Shown here in pieces: positions 37,694 through 46,363 of a stretch of 64,000 nucleotides of DNA. The notes beneath the pieces were generated by a model. It saw only the letters and a list, made by a program, of their open reading frames with translations. It did not search any database and had not been told where the DNA came from. Origin of the DNA: Paenibacillus sp. TCA20 (GTDB lineage Bacteria > Bacillota > Bacilli > Paenibacillales > Paenibacillaceae); assembly GCF_000732325.1 (NCBI RefSeq), contig NZ_BBIW01000007.1:208738-272737 (forward strand), read 5' to 3'. The translations under genes were made by a program, and so were the position numbers. Each line of letters starts with the position of its first letter. Positions within the stretch are counted from its first letter, which is position 1.

Positions 37694-39040
37694 CTACTTG
37701 AACATCTCTTCTCCCTTAGCCTTAAACTCGGCCGCTATCTCTTCGGCTGTCTTCTCGCCTGTAAATAACGCCTGAATGTTCGGCTTCATCACCTGCTCCT
37801 TGAACTGCTTCTGCTTCGCTGCCAGCGCTGAGTCAAGCGAGAGAACGACCGGCTGCTCCATATGCTCTGCCATGATAAGGGCTGCCTCCAGCGTTTCCGG
37901 CGTACCCAGACCCTTGCCTTCAAAATATTCAGCCTGTGACTTTCTAACAAACGGCAGCACGAGCTCATTGGCCGAATTCCCGGCTTTGGCGCCGCTCAGT
38001 GCTTCCATAACTAGGAACGTGTTCTTGGCATGCTGCTCGCCCTTATCATTCTTTTGCCTAAAAGCTACATAGCCCTCGCCGCCCATCGTTGATTTCTGCG
38101 GAGCATCCTTATGATGAGGGACCGGCAGCAATACAAAATCAACCTTGGCACCCTGCACCGTTCCTGCATCAATATCCGCATTCCGCTGCTTGATGAGCAC
38201 ATCGTAATACGGGATTGCCTTGGAGATAATGGCCGCCTGCTCGGCATAGAACATTTCTACACGTTTCGCAGGAGCAATGGCTGCCGTTTCTTTTGGCATA
38301 TAACCTTCTGCACGAAGGGTCTCCAGGAATTTCAGCGTCTCTAGAATACGATCATCATTCCACTGGAATTCACCTTCCGCATTCAGCACATCCGGCATAT
38401 TGTAATTGCGGGACAGCAGCTCCATAATCTCCATCGTCTGCCCTTCGGTCACAAAGGCATATTGTGGAGATCCGTCAGGAGCAGTCCCCATCAGCTTAGG
38501 CGCGATCTCAAGGAATTCACCCCAAGTCCACCCCTCCTGCTGGATCTTCTGCCAATCGACTCCAGCTTCCTCAAGAATACGTTGGTTGCCGCCCCAGCCC
38601 CATTGGTACTGGTAGATTGGAAGACCGTATTGCTTGCCTTGAATCTGCCCGAGCTCAAGCGTTCCCGGATAATAATCCTCCCTGATCTCAGGTGTCAGAT
38701 AATCATCCAGCTGAATAGCCAATCCAGAGTCGACATAACTTCCATCTACACTGTGAAAATACAAATCCGGCGGATTGCCCGCATTCAGGGCGACATCAAA
38801 TTTCTTTGGGCCTTCAGCCCAGGTGAGCATCTCTGTCTTGACGGTAATATTCGGGTGTTCCTTATTAAAATCAGCGAGGAGCTCCTTCAGGTCCTCTTCA
38901 TACTTGTTATGAACAGGATACGTCCAGACCGTCACTGTATCCTTGGCATCCGCGCTTTGCTCGCTGCTACCTCCCCCGCCGCTGCAGGCTGTCACCGCAA
39001 ACATTAGAATAGAGGTCAGCACAATCCATGTTTTACGCAT
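37694..39040 (-). CDS. Sugar-binding lipoprotein of the putative MurNAc/GlcNAc ABC importer
   Basis: 448 residues. The lipobox is FAVTAC and a Gly/Ser linker follows. Family 1 binding-protein blocks are DTVTVWTYPVHNKYEEDLKE, MLTWAEGPKKFDVALNAGNPPDL and the late MGGEGYVAF. The ATG at 39040 is about 9 bases after GGGGAG. It is the first transport gene after the RpiR regulator and is immediately followed by a frameshifted paralog, so it is likely the working receptor. The ligand is inferred from context only. Confidence 0.88.
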   Translation of the reverse strand: MRKTWIVLTSILMFAVTACSGGGGSSEQSADAKDTVTVWTYPVHNKYEEDLKELLADFNKEHPNITVKTEMLTWAEGPKKFDVALNAGNPPDLYFHSVDGSYVDSGLAIQLDDYLTPEIREDYYPGTLELGQIQGKQYGLPIYQYQWGWGGNQRILEEAGVDWQKIQQEGWTWGEFLEIAPKLMGTAPDGSPQYAFVTEGQTMEIMELLSRNYNMPDVLNAEGEFQWNDDRILETLKFLETLRAEGYMPKETAAIAPAKRVEMFYAEQAAIISKAIPYYDVLIKQRNADIDAGTVQGAKVDFVLLPVPHHKDAPQKSTMGGEGYVAFRQKNDKGEQHAKNTFLVMEALSGAKAGNSANELVLPFVRKSQAEYFEGKGLGTPETLEAALIMAEHMEQPVVLSLDSALAAKQKQFKEQVMKPNIQALFTGEKTAEEIAAEFKAKGEEMFK

Positions 39041-39091
39041 TAGCACTTATCTCCCCTCATTCGTTCCTCGATAGGAACACCGTAGATTAGA

Positions 39092-39928
39092 CTACCTTCT
39101 CAGCGCCCTCCTGCTCTCCTCCAGATACTTGACCGACTGCTCGTAATTCTTGCTGGCTACACAGAGATACAAAATATCAATCAGATTAAGCTGAGTCATC
39201 CGGGAACCCATAGCAGCGCTTCGAATTTCACTCTCTGTGGATGATGTGTATAGAGGTACGGTCGCCAGCTTGCTCAGCTTGGAATGACCGTACTTGGTCA
39301 TGCTGATCACTTCTGCCCCCCGCTCCCGAACCAGCTCAGCAACACGAAGCACTTCTTCCGTTTCACCCGAATAGGAAATGCAGACAGCTACATCATCTTC
39401 TGTCATTGTGACCGCGGAAGTGAGCTGCTGATGCGGATCAGCGAAGGAGAAGCTCATCTTGTTAATTCTTAAAAATTTCTGCTGTGCATCCATGGCTATA
39501 AGGTTAGAAGCTCCCACGCCAAAAAAATAAATACGCCTTGCCTGATCCATTAAAGAAACGGCCCGCTCCACCATCGCCTCGTCCATAATCTTCAGCGTAT
39601 CCCGGATGGACTGAATATTGTTGTTCGATACGCTTCGAATCATCGCAGATACACTGTCATTCGGTCTGATCTCCTGATAGCCTGCCTGCTCATCCGACTT
39701 CTGCAAGTCACCAGCCACTTTAATTTTCAGATCCTGATAGCCTTTGAAGCCGATCGTTTTGCATAGGCGGATGATCGCTGCCTGACTTGCACCGCTCTTC
39801 GCTGCCAGCTCGGCAACGGAGAGCTCGATGATCTCGCCAGGCTGCTGCAGAATATAGGCCGCGATCTTACGCTCCGAAGGATTCAGTGTTTCATAGGCTT
39901 CCTTGAGACGAACCAAACCACCATTCAT
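39092..39928 (-). CDS. RpiR/MurR-family regulator (HTH_6 + SIS)
   Basis: 278 residues. The N-terminal HTH_6 domain (1-77: LNPSERKIAAYILQQPGEI..LSVAELAAKSGASQAAIIRLCKTIGFKGYQDLK) is followed by a SIS sugar-phosphate-binding domain (about 110-250: YFFGVGASNLIAMDAQQKFLRI; CISYSGETEEV; TESEIRSAAMGSRM). MurR-type members sense MurNAc-6-phosphate. It is divergent from the MurNAc/GlcNAc kinase gene and heads the importer operon. Its promoter (TTGAAA-N17-TATAAT) shares an inverted repeat with the kinase promoter, suggesting it represses or controls both. Confidence 0.9.
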   Translation of the reverse strand: MNGGLVRLKEAYETLNPSERKIAAYILQQPGEIIELSVAELAAKSGASQAAIIRLCKTIGFKGYQDLKIKVAGDLQKSDEQAGYQEIRPNDSVSAMIRSVSNNNIQSIRDTLKIMDEAMVERAVSLMDQARRIYFFGVGASNLIAMDAQQKFLRINKMSFSFADPHQQLTSAVTMTEDDVAVCISYSGETEEVLRVAELVRERGAEVISMTKYGHSKLSKLATVPLYTSSTESEIRSAAMGSRMTQLNLIDILYLCVASKNYEQSVKYLEESRRALRR

Positions 39929-39969
39929 GAGAGCAGTCCCACCTCCATTTTCAATATGATATGTACATA

Positions 39970-39990
39970 TGTGTTAGATAAACTAACACA
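39970..39990. promoter_or_regulatory. Perfect palindrome in the leader of the RpiR-type gene
   Basis: TGTGTTAG-ATAAA-CTAACACA is a perfect 8-bp inverted repeat about 35 bases downstream of the predicted regulator transcription start. It may be an operator acting as a roadblock or an RNA hairpin. Confidence 0.5.
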
Positions 39991-40030
39991 ATTCGTTCCC
40001 TATCCTCCCAAATATGTTTGGATTGATAAT

Positions 40031-40059
40031 ATTATATGAGTTGTAAAATATAATTTCAA
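40031..40059 (-). promoter_or_regulatory. Sigma-A promoter of the RpiR-type gene and importer operon
   Basis: Minus-strand TTGAAA (40059-40054), a 17-base spacer and TATAAT (40036-40031). The left arm of the 40041-40093 inverted repeat lies within the spacer. Confidence 0.65.
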
Positions 40060-40093
40060 TAATAATTTATTTACTTAAAATTTTATTTTACAA
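40041..40093. promoter_or_regulatory. Divergent operator: 10-bp perfect inverted repeat
   Basis: TTGTAAAATA (40041-40050) and TATTTTACAA (40084-40093) are perfect inverted arms separated by 33 bases. One arm is inside the regulator promoter and the other covers the -35 of the kinase promoter, the layout expected for a dimer-of-dimers RpiR/MurR operator. Confidence 0.55.
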
Positions 40094-40115
40094 TCTGGAA
40101 ATTATGACCTATACT
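40087..40115 (+). promoter_or_regulatory. Sigma-A promoter of the kinase-murQ genes
   Basis: TTTACA (40087-40092), a 17-base spacer and TATACT (40110-40115). The transcript start near 40122 leaves a leader of about 20 bases. Confidence 0.6.
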
Positions 40116-40142
40116 AAATAAAAAATGAGAAGGGGTGAAGCG

Positions 40143-41105
40143 GTGAATGTCTTTATTGGCGTAGATGGTGGCGGTTCCAAAACCGAAATAATAACCATGT
40201 TAGAAGATACATCTATTCTCGCTCAATTCCATGGCGGGCCAACGAACCCCTATACAACTTCACCTCTTGAAGCAGCCAACGAGCTGAACAGATTGCTAGA
40301 AACAACCCTCACTTTTATTAATGATCACTCACTTTTATGTAATGGTATTTGTCTTGGGATGTCAGGTATACACTTGGATGAAGAGAAGAATGCACTTATC
40401 AATCAGGTTACTCAATGCTTGGAGCGCAAATCCTCCTCCGCTCCAATTACGGTTTGTACAGAGGGGGAAATATCTCTCATGGCGGCATCAGGGGAGCATA
40501 CAGGCGTGCTCGTGATCGCCGGAACAGGCTCTATTGTTTATGGATTCACAAGAGAGGGAAGCATTCACCGTACAGGAGGATGGGGACACCTCCTTGGAGA
40601 TGAGGGCAGTGGTTATCAGATCGGCCTACAGACCCTTCAAGGGATTATGAGAAGTTATGATCGAGTCACCCCGCCTACGTTACTCACCTCCCTCGTTCAA
40701 GAAGACTGTCGATTAAACGAGATTACAGAGCTCCGCACCTTCATCTATCAACAACCCTTTAGTAAGAAGACCATCGCTTCTTATGCTGAGCTGTGCATCC
40801 GCGCCGCTGAGGAAGGAGATCCGCTTGCAGACAGCATACTTAGATCTCAGGCCGCAAGTCTGGCCGACACAACCACCGCTCTTCTACATTCTCATCCTGA
40901 TCTCCAGCAAGAAGTGATCGCTATGACAGGCTCTATCTTCCTCCATTCCTCTATATATAGAGCACACTATGAGGCATCCTTATGTACGATCTTCCCCCAC
41001 CTTCGTATGATCACAGGCTCGGCAGATAGACCGCCAGCCTATGGCGCAGCACTGATTGCACAACAGCGGTTCTACCCGGATCAAGGAGTCTATGGACTCG
41101 TATAG
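40143..41105 (+). CDS. MurNAc/GlcNAc kinase (BadF/BadG/BcrA/BcrD ATPase family, MurK-like)
   Basis: 320 residues of the ASKHA fold. The phosphate-1 loop is FIGVDGGGSKTE at the N-terminus. VIAGTGSIVYGF, GGWGHLLGDEGSGYQIG (phosphate-2 and sugar loops) and MTGSIFLHSSIY follow. It is expected to phosphorylate GlcNAc and MurNAc at O6, as MurK does. The GTG at 40143 is chosen because AAGGGG lies 7 bases upstream; an ATG at 40125 lacks a site. The location upstream of murQ and divergent from a MurR-type regulator supports MurNAc as substrate, producing MurNAc-6P for MurQ. Confidence 0.85.
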   Translation: MNVFIGVDGGGSKTEIITMLEDTSILAQFHGGPTNPYTTSPLEAANELNRLLETTLTFINDHSLLCNGICLGMSGIHLDEEKNALINQVTQCLERKSSSAPITVCTEGEISLMAASGEHTGVLVIAGTGSIVYGFTREGSIHRTGGWGHLLGDEGSGYQIGLQTLQGIMRSYDRVTPPTLLTSLVQEDCRLNEITELRTFIYQQPFSKKTIASYAELCIRAAEEGDPLADSILRSQAASLADTTTALLHSHPDLQQEVIAMTGSIFLHSSIYRAHYEASLCTIFPHLRMITGSADRPPAYGAALIAQQRFYPDQGVYGLV

Positions 41106-41266
41106 TATGGTGAAATACCGCGTGAGTCTGCCTTGCCGTTACTTACAAACGAAGGTTCATTAATATAGAAAAGCTTGCAATCAAGATGCCCCTTATATAA
41201 ACGAATAACACCAATCATTTTCTAATCTAGAATTGGGGCCAGGAGCGAAGGAGGCCGTACCTTATT

Positions 41267-42187
41267 ATGAATCATCTAAGCCATAAACTTAGTCAGTTGA
41301 TTACTGAACAGCCCAATCCGAGAACAGACCATATTGATCAGCTGGATTCCATTGAAATCATGAAGCTCATTAACGATGAGGATCAGCTAATCGCTAGGGT
41401 AATCAGACCGCTTATACCGCATATCGCAAAGGTTGCCGATTGTATAGTAGAGACCTTTGAACATGGTGGACGTTTATTTTATGTCGGTGCCGGTACCAGC
41501 GGCAGAATCGGCATCCTTGATGCATCCGAGTGCCCTCCCACCTACGGTACCGATCCGTCACTCATTCAAGGGCTTATCGCAGGAGGCTTCGAGGCCGTAC
41601 GAACACCTGTGGAAGGCGCTGAGGACAGCGAGCAAGGGGGCAGAGAAGATATGCAATCCCATCAGGTCGGCCCGCACGATGTTGTGATTGGCATTGCGGC
41701 AAGCGGCAGAACACCTTATGTGCTGGGTGCCATGAAGGAAGCCCGCACTCTGGGTGCTCTTGTAGTCGGACTCTGCAACAACCCCAATTCAGCCATGAAG
41801 CCGCTGGCAGATTATATGATTGAAGCTGTAACCGGACCCGAGGTCATTATGGGCTCCACCCGAATGAAGTCCGGGTCCGCACAGAAGCTTATACTCAATA
41901 TGCTGACGACGACAGCCATGATCCGCTCCGGTAAAGTATACCGGAATTTGATGATTGATCTTAACCCTTCCAATGAGAAGCTGGTCGATCGTGCCAAACG
42001 CATCATCAAGCTGGCAACCGGAGCCTCCGAGGAGCAGATCAAGGATGCCTATATCGAATCAGATGGCCATGTCAAGACCGCCATTGTTATGATTATGACC
42101 GGTTCAGACGCATCCTCAGCGAGGAAGCTGCTCGCTTCATCCAAAGGCTATGTTCGTAAGGCGATTGACAGCACTCCCACTTCATAA
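41267..42187 (+). CDS. murQ: N-acetylmuramic acid 6-phosphate etherase MurQ
   Basis: 306 residues, full length. It cleaves the lactyl ether of MurNAc-6P to give GlcNAc-6P and D-lactate in the cytoplasm. The SIS domain and signature blocks are all present: TEQPNPRTDHIDQLDS, GRLFYVGAGTSGRIGILDASECPPTYG (catalytic Glu in ASEC), GIAASGRTPYVLGA and GSTRMKSGSAQK. A GGAGG lies 12 bases before the ATG, a longer spacing than usual. It follows the kinase by 161 bases with no clear terminator between, so co-transcription is likely. Confidence 0.96.
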   Translation: MNHLSHKLSQLITEQPNPRTDHIDQLDSIEIMKLINDEDQLIARVIRPLIPHIAKVADCIVETFEHGGRLFYVGAGTSGRIGILDASECPPTYGTDPSLIQGLIAGGFEAVRTPVEGAEDSEQGGREDMQSHQVGPHDVVIGIAASGRTPYVLGAMKEARTLGALVVGLCNNPNSAMKPLADYMIEAVTGPEVIMGSTRMKSGSAQKLILNMLTTTAMIRSGKVYRNLMIDLNPSNEKLVDRAKRIIKLATGASEEQIKDAYIESDGHVKTAIVMIMTGSDASSARKLLASSKGYVRKAIDSTPTS

Positions 42188-42191
42188 GAAA

Positions 42192-42236
42192 AGAGCGCCC
42201 CTCTATCCTTAGCACTAAGGAATAGATAGGTGCTCT
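42192..42236. terminator. Bidirectional terminator between murQ and the chemoreceptor gene
   Basis: A long imperfect stem has AGAGC..CCTTAG pairing with CTAAGG..GCTCT around a two-base loop. Confidence 0.6.
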
Positions 42237-42247
42237 GTCATTTCAAT

Positions 42248-44323
42248 CTATAATTTGAAACGCTGAATAATCTCCTGAAGCTCATCCGCTATATTCGATA
42301 AAGTTGCTGCAGAAGAAGCGACCTCCTGCATGGCTGCCAACTGCTCTTCCGAAGCAGCAGACCCTTCCTGTGCGCCAGCGGATATCTGATCCGAGATCGC
42401 TACAGCGACCTCAAATGATTCACCGACATGGACCATAGAGGCATCCATCTGCCTCGAGGCTGAGGATACTTCCTCCATCTGAGCGGCAACCTCTTTAATA
42501 GAGTGCAGAATCACTCTGAACCGCTCGCCTGCCTCCTGGACTGTAGCGATCCCTTTCGTAATTTCTTTAGATGCCGTGCCCATCGATGCTGTCGCAGCTC
42601 CTGTTCCCTGCTCCATTTCATGGGTCAATTTAGCAATTTGTGCTGCAGAAGCGGCCGATTGCGCTGCCAGCTCCTTCACTTCGTTCGCTACAACAGCGAA
42701 TCCCCGCCCATGCTCACCTGCTCTTGACGCTTCAATTGAAGCATTCAGCGATAAAATATTCGTCTGTTTAGCGATATTCGTAATGACTTCAACAATCTTC
42801 CGTATCTCTAATGATTTATCTCCGAGCCCTTGAATCACCTCATTAAGGTCACCCGCTGAAGCACCGATCTGATCCATTTGATGCTTCGCTTGATCGATAC
42901 TCGTCATACCGGCCTGGGACTCTTCAGATACCTGTTTGGCTGCCAGAGTCACTTCTCCAGCTTGGTTTGTAATAGCTCTTACACCGCGGGACATCTCTTC
43001 AACGAGCTGCTTGGCTTCGCCAAGGCTTTGATTGGAATGAATCGTTCCCGTTGCCGTCTCCTGCATAATAGTGGCCAGCTGTTCTGTTGCCCTTGTTGTC
43101 TGCTCGGAGCTTGCCGCAAGCTGCTGAGAGGACGCTGCAAGCTGATGCGACGTTTCACTTACTTCTCCGAGCACAGCACGAAGAGAACCGGTCATCCGAT
43201 TAAAACCTTCCGCCAGAATGCCGTATTCGTCTCTGCGCTTCACGGATAGATCTATCGTCAAATCTCCATTTCCAATATCACGGGATGCTCTGACCATTGC
43301 CTGTATCGGGCGATGCAGGCTGCGGATCATTAGAATCATAAGCCCCAGACCCATAATGGCAGAAATGCCAAGCACGATAATCAGCGCGTTAAGAATCGGA
43401 CGAGAAGCTTCATCCACTTCGGCATAATCCATTTCTGCGATGAGCTTCCATCCTGTACTCGCATGTGTATTAAAGAAGGCATATTTCTCTGCATTTCCTA
43501 AGGCATAACTCAGATCCCCATTATCCTGTGCGAGCGCAGAATCTGATAGTGTCTCCAGCGCACTTGTTCCTGCATTAAAACGGGAGTGCACCAGATAATT
43601 GCCGTCACCATCTACCAAATACACGATACCCGTTTCTCCAATATGTACATCATTCACTGTAGAAGTCAGTGCTGCCAGGCTGATCTGCATGCTTGCTACC
43701 CCTTGACCATCTGATAATGCTCTGGCCAACGTTACAACTACATTACCTGTCGAGCTCGATTTATAAGGCTTCGTTACGATAACCTCTTCACTGCTTTGAG
43801 CATCCTGATACCAGGGCTGATCTGTCACAGATTCATTCATTCCATACATCGGGGCTTTCATCTGCTGGTCTCCGCGAGACGATACGATGACGAGAGATTC
43901 AACCTGAGGGTTGGCATCCTTCAAATCATCCAACAGCCGCTGGGCCTGAGGACTTTGATTGGCAATTTGCGCCGCATTCGTCTGTCTTGCTAACAAATTG
44001 ATATTTGCCTTCTGACTGTCAATCAAGGAGTCAATCTGCTTGCTGACAAGGGCGAGGGATTGCTCCATTGTCTCCTGATCCGACTTCCGAATCTCTGAAT
44101 CAGCCGTATTATAAGAAACCCAGAAGATCGCTATACTAGGCAGGAACAGGAAGAGTAGGAATGCTGCAATCAACCTTACTCTAAAAGACAACAAGCTCTT
44201 CTTTTCTCTGCTACCCTTTTCCATTCTGTGCTTCTCATTACGGTTATCTTCCTTGTTCTTCTTTTCTTCACTTTTGTTCCCCAGCTTCACTTTTGCTAAG
44301 CTTTTTTTCAATAATTCCTTCAA
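42248..44323 (-). CDS. Methyl-accepting chemotaxis protein with dCache-type sensor
   Basis: 691 residues. An unusually long, highly charged cytoplasmic N-terminus (1-45, Lys/Glu rich) precedes membrane helix 1 (about 47-70). The extracellular dCache_1-like domain follows (about 75-310, with [34 protein letters not shown] and [17 protein letters not shown]). Membrane helix 2 is at about 313-335, then HAMP, and the signalling domain holds the hairpin tip block [19 protein letters not shown] and [19 protein letters not shown]. The TTG start follows AAGGGGGG. It sits beside an amino-acid importer, which may indicate an amino-acid ligand; the sensor family often binds amino acids. A sigma-D-like promoter lies upstream. 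Confidence 0.92.
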   Translation of the reverse strand: MKELLKKSLAKVKLGNKSEEKKNKEDNRNEKHRMEKGSREKKSLLSFRVRLIAAFLLFLFLPSIAIFWVSYNTADSEIRKSDQETMEQSLALVSKQIDSLIDSQKANINLLARQTNAAQIANQSPQAQRLLDDLKDANPQVESLVIVSSRGDQQMKAPMYGMNESVTDQPWYQDAQSSEEVIVTKPYKSSSTGNVVVTLARALSDGQGVASMQISLAALTSTVNDVHIGETGIVYLVDGDGNYLVHSRFNAGTSALETLSDSALAQDNGDLSYALGNAEKYAFFNTHASTGWKLIAEMDYAEVDEASRPILNALIIVLGISAIMGLGLMILMIRSLHRPIQAMVRASRDIGNGDLTIDLSVKRRDEYGILAEGFNRMTGSLRAVLGEVSETSHQLAASSQQLAASSEQTTRATEQLATIMQETATGTIHSNQSLGEAKQLVEEMSRGVRAITNQAGEVTLAAKQVSEESQAGMTSIDQAKHQMDQIGASAGDLNEVIQGLGDKSLEIRKIVEVITNIAKQTNILSLNASIEASRAGEHGRGFAVVANEVKELAAQSAASAAQIAKLTHEMEQGTGAATASMGTASKEITKGIATVQEAGERFRVILHSIKEVAAQMEEVSSASRQMDASMVHVGESFEVAVAISDQISAGAQEGSAASEEQLAAMQEVASSAATLSNIADELQEIIQRFKL

Positions 44324-44432
44324 AGAAAAAGCCCCCCTTTCTACGATATGTGTGGTTTATGCAGCTCGTTCATGCATCAATGAGGATGACGTCAACTGCA
44401 TACTGTCTATAAAAAAAGACAGAACATTTTAT

Positions 44433-44460
44433 CTATCGGCAATTGGAGGCTGAGATGTTA
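44433..44460 (-). promoter_or_regulatory. Sigma-D-like promoter of the chemoreceptor gene
   Basis: Minus-strand TAAC, 16 bases, then GCCGATAG resembles the flagellar sigma-D consensus TAAA-N15-GCCGATAT. It lies about 110 bases before the start, as expected for a motility-regulon gene. Confidence 0.45.
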
Positions 44461-44477
44461 TACATTTTCTGAAATTT

Positions 44478-45131
44478 TCATTTTAGTTTACATTCAATGT
44501 AAGATAACAGCTTGCTAAGCAGATATGTCAGTATAAAATAAATCAACGCAGCCGTTAAGTACGGCTCCCAGATCGCATAATATTGGCCTCTCATCGCGTT
44601 GCTCCAGAACATAATTTCCTGAACGGAAATGATCGCAAGCAGCGAGGAATCCTTGACCAGTACGATGAATTCATTCCCGAACGCCGGAATCATGCGCTTT
44701 ATAGCCTGAGGCATGATGATATAACGCATCGTCTGGTAGCGGTTCATTCCGGAGGAGTAGGCTGCCTCAAACTGTCCTTGATCGACGGATTGAATTCCTG
44801 CTCGATAAATCTCTGCCATATACGCGGCAGAATTCAGCGTCATGGACAAGATTCCCGCTGTGATCGCATCCGTGCTCCCATAGAACATCGGCACAACACC
44901 AAAGTGAACAATCAGAATTTGAACATAAAAAGGCGTTCCACGAAAAAAGTTGATATAGAGACTCGCAGGCCAGTTCAAATACTTCGGCTTCGCCATTTTT
45001 CCGAAAGAAATAAACAATCCCAGGACAGCACCAAGCAGAATGGAAACGATAGAGAGTCCGATCGTCAGAAGCATACCTTTCAGGATTAATGGCAGATATT
45101 CCACGATAATATCAAATCTAAAATTATCCAT
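44478..45131 (-). CDS. Polar amino-acid ABC transporter permease (HisM/GlnP type)
   Basis: 217 residues with about five membrane helices. The family EAA-type loop reads AAYSSGMNRYQTMRYIIMPQAIKRMIPAFGNEFI. The ATG at 45131 is preferred because AAGGGAG lies 9 bases upstream; the frame is open 18 codons further. It pairs with the binding protein encoded just upstream, but no ATPase gene follows: the next gene is the chemoreceptor on the same strand. Confidence 0.9.
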   Translation of the reverse strand: MDNFRFDIIVEYLPLILKGMLLTIGLSIVSILLGAVLGLFISFGKMAKPKYLNWPASLYINFFRGTPFYVQILIVHFGVVPMFYGSTDAITAGILSMTLNSAAYMAEIYRAGIQSVDQGQFEAAYSSGMNRYQTMRYIIMPQAIKRMIPAFGNEFIVLVKDSSLLAIISVQEIMFWSNAMRGQYYAIWEPYLTAALIYFILTYLLSKLLSYIECKLK

Positions 45132-45167
45132 GAGCTGCACTCCCTTATTTAATATGGGCAACAAGAA

Positions 45168-45202
45168 AAGCATGAGTCCGCACATACCGCTGACCCATGC
45201 TT
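45168..45202 (-). terminator. Leaky hairpin between amino-acid binding protein and permease genes
   Basis: AAGCATGGGTC pairs with GACTCATGCTT (one G-T wobble), followed on the minus strand by TTCTTG. Its position inside the two-gene operon suggests partial termination. Confidence 0.5.
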
Positions 45203-45222
45203 CCTGGTTCCTGCCTGTGCGC

Positions 45223-46065
45223 TTACTCTGCTGCCTTATCCAATTCTTCCATCAATCGGGTTAAATCCGGTTCATCTCCAAACCACTTTTTATATACCTC
45301 GGCATATTTCCCATTATCAATGACCGCCTTGATCGCAGGATCCAGCTTTGCCTTCAGCTCCGAGCCTTTAGGATACAGAATGCCGTAGTATTCGGAATCA
45401 AAGTTCTCCGGATCGAGGATGCTCTCGAACGCTTTATCCGGATTGTTCTTCATGTACTCCTGCACGATCGCTACGTCCGCCACCGCAGCATCTACACCGC
45501 CGCTCTCAAGCTCCATGAAGGCAAGGACATTACTCTCAAATTTCTTAAGGCTGCTGTTGCCCTGGCCCATGATCTCCGTCATCAGTGTATCGGCCGTTGT
45601 AGCGCCCTGGACCGCAACCTTCATATCCTTCAGATCCATTGCACTCGTTATACCGGCTCCTTCTTTGAACAGAATCATGTTCGTCGATTCGAAGTAGGGC
45701 AGGGAATAATCATACGTTGCTTTACGCTCTTCCGTGATGGATACACTGGATATCCCAGCGGCAAATTCAGTCCCCTGCTGGACACTGGTCAGCATCGCAT
45801 CCCAGCCTGTATTGCTAAGCTCATAATCAATGCCTGCTTCGGCCATCACTTCCTTAAGAAAATCAATATCAAATCCGGTAATCTCGCCCTTATCCATAAA
45901 TTCCATTGGAGCATATGCCGCATCCGTCGCAATTTTGATAATCTCAGATGATTCCTCTGCCGCTCCAGCTCCTCCAGCTCCTGTCGTAGCGCTCTCTTCA
46001 TTGCCACAGGCCGTCAAAACTATCACAAATAAAGCAATTAACATAACACCGATTCTCTTAATCAT
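45223..46065 (-). CDS. Polar amino-acid-binding lipoprotein (SBP family 3)
   Basis: 280 residues. The lipobox is IVLTAC, then a Gly/Ala/Glu linker. The mature protein has the type II periplasmic-binding fold with IATDAAYAPMEFMD, GFDIDFLKEVMAEAG, WDAMLTSVQQGTEFAAG and YDYSLPYF, typical of basic or polar amino-acid receptors. The ATG at 46065 follows GGGAGGG; the longer frame from 46134 has no site and would precede the signal peptide with unrelated residues. A good promoter lies at 46103-46131. Confidence 0.9.
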   Translation of the reverse strand: MIKRIGVMLIALFVIVLTACGNEESATTGAGGAGAAEESSEIIKIATDAAYAPMEFMDKGEITGFDIDFLKEVMAEAGIDYELSNTGWDAMLTSVQQGTEFAAGISSVSITEERKATYDYSLPYFESTNMILFKEGAGITSAMDLKDMKVAVQGATTADTLMTEIMGQGNSSLKKFESNVLAFMELESGGVDAAVADVAIVQEYMKNNPDKAFESILDPENFDSEYYGILYPKGSELKAKLDPAIKAVIDNGKYAEVYKKWFGDEPDLTRLMEELDKAAE

Positions 46066-46102
46066 ATGAACCCTCCCTATAGGAATCCAGTAATATAAAC
46101 AG

Positions 46103-46131
46103 ATTCTATCAACAGATCCATAGATTAACAA
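46103..46131 (-). promoter_or_regulatory. Promoter of the amino-acid importer operon
   Basis: Minus-strand TTGTTA (46131-46126), a 17-base spacer and TAGAAT (46108-46103) with the extended TGA before it. Confidence 0.55.
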
Positions 46132-46198
46132 CACATTTTATTGCATGCGTCAATAAACATAACATATAAGTATTGTTTTAATCGTGATTTAGCTCACA

Positions 46199-46229
46199 AA
46201 AAGCCTCGCTGAGGAGCCAGGAGGCTTTT
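46199..46229 (-). terminator. Terminator of the nucleoside-import/Rieske operon
   Basis: AAAAGCCTC and GAGGCTTTT form a 9-bp stem with a 13-base loop; the minus strand continues TTTTTG. Confidence 0.75.
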
Positions 46230-46363
46230 GTTTCTCTCTATATTTTGAAGCTGGCATAGTGAACCTGTATCCTTCTGAATGGTGTTTCTGTTTATTCATC
46301 CGTATTAGTCTACTGAATCAATTTCATAGCACCATGAAATTGATTTACTGTTGTACTCATATC

